From Nocardioides sp. SYSU D00038 (lineage in GTDB: Bacteria; Actinomycetota; Actinomycetes; Propionibacteriales; Nocardioidaceae), in the NCBI RefSeq assembly GCF_016924665.1, contig NZ_JAFFJT010000025.1, positions 62,001 to 126,000 on the forward strand: DNA of 64,000 bases, written 5' to 3'. The translations under genes were made by a program, and so were the position numbers. Position 1 is the first letter of the stretch. Each line of letters starts with the position of its first letter. The notes beneath the pieces were generated by a model. The model was not told the DNA's origin. It did no database searches and saw only the letters and a list, made by a program, of their open reading frames with translations. This document shows, one piece after another, positions 60,600-64,000 of this stretch.

Positions 60600-63173
60600 G
60601 TGCACCGCTCCCGCTGGTTGTGTAGTGGAGTCGTGGTGCCGTCCGTGCCGTCGACGTGGCCGATGCTGCCCCGAGAGCAGCGGACGCCTGCCCTGGCGGC
60701 GCTCGCCGAGCGTCGTGGCGTCGTGCTGCACGGAGCCGGCGGCGTCGGCAAGACCTGGCTGGCCCGCGCGGTGCAGGACACCCTCGAGCAGGCCTCCCCC
60801 GAGCTCGACTGGTACGTCGTCATCGGGTCGCACGCCGAGCGGGAGATCCCCCTCGGCGCCGTCGACGGCCTGCTCCGGGAGGTCCGGCTCGGCCGGGTCG
60901 GCTCGCCGCGCCAGCTGGCCCGCGTCGTCCACGAGCGGCTGGTCGCGGACGGACGCCGCGCCGTCGTCCGGGTCGAGGACGCCCACCTCCTGGACGACGC
61001 CAGCGCCCAGCTGCTCGCGAACCTCGCCCGCCTGGGCGACGTCGTCCTGCTCGCCACGATCCGGTCCGGCCAACGACCGGTCACCCCGCTCGTCGACCTG
61101 TGGCGTGACGGCCTGCTCGACCGGGTCGACGTGCCGGCGTTCACGCTCGACGAGGTGCGCGAGGTGCTGCGGCTCGCGCTCGACGGACCCGTGGGCGCCG
61201 ACCTGGTGCACGAGGTCCACCGCTCCTCGCGCGGCAACGCGATGTTCGTGCGCGAGCTGGTGCGGGTCGGGCTCACCGACGGCAGCCTGGGCCTGCGCGC
61301 CGGCAGCTGGTCGCGGGTGGGGCCGACCGTCCCCGACGCCGGGCTGGTCGACCTCATCGCCGCCGAGCTCGACCGGCTCGACGCCGACGAGCGGGCCGCG
61401 GTCGAGCTGGTCGCCCTGGCCGAGCCGGTCGCCGTCGCCCTGGCCCGCCCCCACGTCGACGACGAGGCGCTCGACCGCCTGGTCGGCTCGGGCCTGCTGC
61501 GGGTCGACGCCGCGCTCACCACCGACCGACTGTCGACCCAGGTGCTGCGCCTGGCCCACCCCCTGCACGCCGAGTGCCTGCGGGCGACGATCGGCCCCGG
61601 GCGGCGGCACGCGCTGCACGCGGCCCTCTACGCCGAGGACGCCGCGTCACCGCCCCAGACGGTGTCCGGCTTCCTCCGCCGGGTCGCCTGGACCCTCGAG
61701 ATCGGCGGCCCCATCGACGCCGTCGAGCTGGTGCGTGCGGCGCGGGCCGCCGCCGCGCTGGGTCAGCACGACTTCGCCGGCGACGTCGCCGGCGCCGCCG
61801 TCGAGCGGAGCACCGAACCCCACCTCGAGGTCGAGGCCCGGCTGCTGCGCGGCACCGCCCGGCGGCTCGCCGGTCGGCCGGGCGACGCCGGCGCCGACGC
61901 CCACGCCGCGGCCGCGCTCCTCGACACCCTGCCGGCCGGCCCCGACACCGCGGACCTCGTGGTCGCGCTGCACGAGCTCCGGGCCGATCTCGAGCAGCTC
62001 ACTCACGACCGCCCCCGCGAGGCGCTGGCGCTCCTCGACGCCGGGTTCGGCAGGGCCGGGGACGACCCGCTCCTCGCCGAGCGCCACCGGCTCACCCGGC
62101 TGGCCCGTCGCGGCTGGGCCGGCGACCTCGGCGTCGTCCGCGACCTCACCGACGAGCTGGTCCTGGCTGCCCCCGGCGGTGCCACCTGGCACGACCGGGT
62201 GGTTGCGCCCGCCCTGCTCGGCCTGGCCTGGGCGGGCCGGGCAGGCGACGTCGACCGGCTGGCCGACGCCTGGGTGCCCGGTCCCCCATCGTACGACGAG
62301 GACGACCCGACCACCCGCAGCGAGGTCCGGCTCGCGGCCGGACTCGGCCGCCTGGCCGCCGGGCACGTCGACCCCGCGCTGCGCACCGACCTCGCCGAGC
62401 CCGCGCTCGCCGCCGCCCTGGCCGCCCGCAAGGCCGCGGCGCTCGGCTGCTGGCGGACCGCCGACGAGCTGCACCGGTCGGTGCACCTCTCGCTGGAGGT
62501 GCGCGATCCCCGGGGCCTGCTGGCGTGGGCGCTGGCGGCCGAGTCGTACGCCGCGCTCAAGGTCGGCGACCGCGACCGGGCCCGCGAGCTCTGCGAGCGC
62601 GTCGACCGCACCCCCCTGCGCGGCAGCCGGGCCCTCGAGCCGGATCTCCGCGTCCACCTGGTCGCGACCCTGATCGGGCTGGGCGACCCCGACGCCGCCG
62701 CCCGGGCCACCGCGATGGTGCCGTGGGCGCGCCGCCACGGCCACCACCTCGCCGAGATGTGGGCGCTGGGTCTGCTCTCCGTCGCCTCCCCCGACCACGC
62801 GCGCGAGTTCGCCGCGGCCGACCGGGCGGCCGAGCTGGCCACGTTGGTCGACGCCCCGGTCGCGACCCACCTCGCCGCCCACGTCGACGCCGCCGTGCGC
62901 GGCGACCGCCGGATGCTCCAGGCGGTCGAGTCGCGGCTCGCCGAGCACGGCTACTGGCTCCCGCTCGGCACCGTCACCCCACCCGCCAGCCTCTCGCGCC
63001 GCGAGGCCGAGGTCGCGGCCCTGGTCGCCGCCGGGCTCACCAGCCCCGCGATCGCCGAGCGCCTGCACCTCTCGGCCCGCACGGTCGAGACCCACGTGGC
63101 CCGGGTCTTCACCAAGCTCGGCGTCAACCGCCGCGGCGACCTCGCCGACGCCCTGCGCCGCCTGCCGGCCTGA
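60600..63173 (+). CDS. LAL-type LuxR-family regulator with ATPase domain
   Basis: 857 residues from GTG 60600. Walker A GAGGVGKT (45-52) and Walker B-like AVVRVEDAHLL identify a STAND-type ATPase module. A long alpha-helical repeat region follows (about 330-780), with LVRAARAAAALG and similar TPR-like helices. The C-terminal LuxR helix-turn-helix is LSRREAEVAALVAAGLTSPA, IAERLHLSARTVETHVARVF. Such LAL regulators are ATP-driven and often activate secondary metabolism or catabolic genes. No obvious target is next to it; possible later starts near 60630. Confidence 0.9.
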   Translation: MHRSRWLCSGVVVPSVPSTWPMLPREQRTPALAALAERRGVVLHGAGGVGKTWLARAVQDTLEQASPELDWYVVIGSHAEREIPLGAVDGLLREVRLGRVGSPRQLARVVHERLVADGRRAVVRVEDAHLLDDASAQLLANLARLGDVVLLATIRSGQRPVTPLVDLWRDGLLDRVDVPAFTLDEVREVLRLALDGPVGADLVHEVHRSSRGNAMFVRELVRVGLTDGSLGLRAGSWSRVGPTVPDAGLVDLIAAELDRLDADERAAVELVALAEPVAVALARPHVDDEALDRLVGSGLLRVDAALTTDRLSTQVLRLAHPLHAECLRATIGPGRRHALHAALYAEDAASPPQTVSGFLRRVAWTLEIGGPIDAVELVRAARAAAALGQHDFAGDVAGAAVERSTEPHLEVEARLLRGTARRLAGRPGDAGADAHAAAALLDTLPAGPDTADLVVALHELRADLEQLTHDRPREALALLDAGFGRAGDDPLLAERHRLTRLARRGWAGDLGVVRDLTDELVLAAPGGATWHDRVVAPALLGLAWAGRAGDVDRLADAWVPGPPSYDEDDPTTRSEVRLAAGLGRLAAGHVDPALRTDLAEPALAAALAARKAAALGCWRTADELHRSVHLSLEVRDPRGLLAWALAAESYAALKVGDRDRARELCERVDRTPLRGSRALEPDLRVHLVATLIGLGDPDAAARATAMVPWARRHGHHLAEMWALGLLSVASPDHAREFAAADRAAELATLVDAPVATHLAAHVDAAVRGDRRMLQAVESRLAEHGYWLPLGTVTPPASLSRREAEVAALVAAGLTSPAIAERLHLSARTVETHVARVFTKLGVNRRGDLADALRRLPA

Positions 63174-63790
63174 GTCGCTGGTCGCGGTCGCGGGTCGAGG
63201 AAGTGCGCCCGCAACTGTTCCGAGACCCCCGCTGGCCGCACGCCCTCCGGTGGGAACGGGAGGGCTCTGGTCTCACCGGGTCTCGAGGCTCGTCGCCAGG
63301 GCTCCTCGCACCTCGACCAGCGGTGTGCGCTGGTTGTGGTGCGAGCGAAGCGAGACTCGAAACCCCCGCCGGCCGCACGCCCTCCGGTGGGGACGGGAGG
63401 GCTCTGGTCTCACCGGGTCTCGAGGCTCGTCGCCAGGGCTCCTCGCACCTCGACCAGCGGTGTGCGCTGGTTGAGGCGCGAGCGAAGCGAGCCTCGAAAC
63501 CCCCGCCGGCCGAACGCCCTCGGGTGGGGACGGCAGGGCTCTGGTCTCACCGGGTCTCGAGGCTCGTCGCCAGGGCTCCTCGCACCTCGACCAGCGGTGT
63601 GCGCTGGTTGAGGTGCGAGCGAAGCGAGCCTCGAAACCCCGCCGGCCGAACGCCCTCCGGTGGGGACCGGAGGGCTCCCGTCTCACCAGGCAACGAGTGC
63701 GGGACTTCGCCCCTCCTCAACCAGCGGTGGGAGGGCGCTCGTCTCACCGGGTGACGAGTGAAGGACGTCGTCCTTCCTCCACCACCGGCA
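63174..63790. repeat. 137-bp tandem array of the dispersed repeat family
   Basis: The segment beginning CTCACCGGGTCTCGAGG occurs at 63272, 63409 and 63546, exactly 137 bases apart, with diverged partial copies at about 63200 and 63680-63780. Each unit holds CCTCGCACCTCGACCAGCGG and GCGAGCGAAGCGAG. The units are related to the elements near 6.06, 35.4 and 40.3 kb. No gene seen in the stretch. Confidence 0.85.
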
Positions 63791-63801
63791 CGCCGGAAAT
63801 G

Positions 63802-63842
63802 CCGACCGCCCGGCCCCGGGGGATCCGGGACCGGGCGGTCGG
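63802..63842. terminator. Hairpin after the minus-strand partial gene
   Basis: CCGACCGCCCGG (63802-63813) is the exact reverse complement of CCGGGCGGTCGG (63831-63842), with CCCCGGGGGATCCGGGA between them. It lies 15 bases past the stop of the minus-strand gene at 63858, and after the 137-bp array, so it can terminate that transcript. Confidence 0.7.
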
Positions 63843-63857
63843 GTCAGGCGGTGTCGG

Positions 63858-64000
63858 TTACAGCCCGGGGACCAGGCCGCTCGCCGAGGCGCGACGCAGA
63901 GCCTTCTGGCTGTGCGGCGGGCGGTACGTGACGGTCACCGGGACCGCCCGGGAGGCGATGCCGGGCAGGGAGACCTGCGTCCAGCCGCCACCGGGGGCGA
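63858..64000 (-). CDS. Hypothetical protein, C-terminal fragment (5' end outside window)
   Basis: The last 47 codons of a minus-strand gene, ending TAA at 63858-63860. The tail reads GGGWTQVSLPGIASRAVPVT, then TYRPPHSQKALRRASASGLV, without membrane helices. The WTQVSLPG pattern suggests a beta-rich extracytoplasmic domain but is too little to assign. The gene continues beyond base 64000. A hairpin terminator follows its stop. Confidence 0.6.
   Translation of the reverse strand, partial: APGGGWTQVSLPGIASRAVPVTVTYRPPHSQKALRRASASGLVPGL

Noticed and set aside
60404..61619. Minus-strand frames with MAGFEPAT / GGIRTRD-like segments
   Set aside because: Such translations are typical of the reverse strand of tRNA-like sequence and the rest overlaps the LAL regulator; no real protein.
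63174..63790. 137-bp array as CRISPR or gene
   Set aside because: No spacer/repeat alternation of CRISPR size; open frames are short and compositionally driven.

Overview
The window is chromosomal DNA of a very GC-rich actinobacterium, most likely a Nocardioides-type member of the Nocardioidaceae. This is inferred from gene content: an IdeR/DtxR iron regulator with all metal ligands, two F420-type luciferase-like oxidoreductases, a CebR-type cello-oligosaccharide operon, many TetR/MarR/PadR/WYL regulator-exporter pairs, frequent GTG starts and dense 1-4 bp gene overlaps. No rRNA, intact tRNA, phage, insertion sequence or CRISPR array was recognised.

Layout. 0-9 kb: the end of a secreted beta-propeller protein, a LysR/SDR pair, DUF2277 coupled to a sirtuin that seems to start at CTG, IdeR, a photolyase, a block of dispersed repeats, then a hotdog-fold protein overlapping a GH13 alpha-glucosidase. 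9-16 kb is a drug-efflux area: MarR with a DHA2 exporter, preceded by a promoter, a 12-codon leader ORF with a very strong Shine-Dalgarno sequence, and a series of hairpins; then a TetR-controlled heterodimeric ABC exporter. 16-34 kb is mostly housekeeping: pdxH divergent from citrate synthase, serC, PhoX with a candidate PHO box, a macro-domain protein overlapping topoisomerase IB, an M20 dipeptidase, an Nei-type glycosylase, and PadR with an MMPL exporter. 34-45 kb: a PAS/HisKA protein without an ATPase domain, WYL regulator with a DrrAB-type exporter, arfB, purL and hydrolases. 45-52 kb: TetR with an MFS exporter, a secreted peptidoglycan-binding protein, and typA. 52-58 kb: an operon for cello-oligosaccharide uptake and cleavage (cebEFG, GH1 beta-glucosidase, cebR) with two CebR boxes around its promoter. 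58-64 kb: two F420-type oxidoreductases, a tRNA-like relic, a large LuxR-type regulator and a 137-bp tandem array.

Exporters dominate the accessory content. Five sit beside their own regulator (MarR-MFS, TetR-ABC, PadR-MMPL, WYL-DrrAB, TetR-MFS), and each intergenic region holds an inverted repeat that could be the operator.

The least expected features are intergenic: the leader peptide and hairpins before the MarR/MFS operon; a family of dispersed repeats (5.9, 35.3, 40.1 and 63.2 kb), one of which supplies the stop codon of the kinase-like gene; two related 73-bp tandem arrays (16.0 and 27.6 kb); palindromes sharing the core GTCCGTGACG (49.0, 50.4 and 58.3 kb); and a pseudoknot-like structure after citrate synthase. 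A poly-G tract at 31.05 kb is probably a sequencing artefact inside a real gene.
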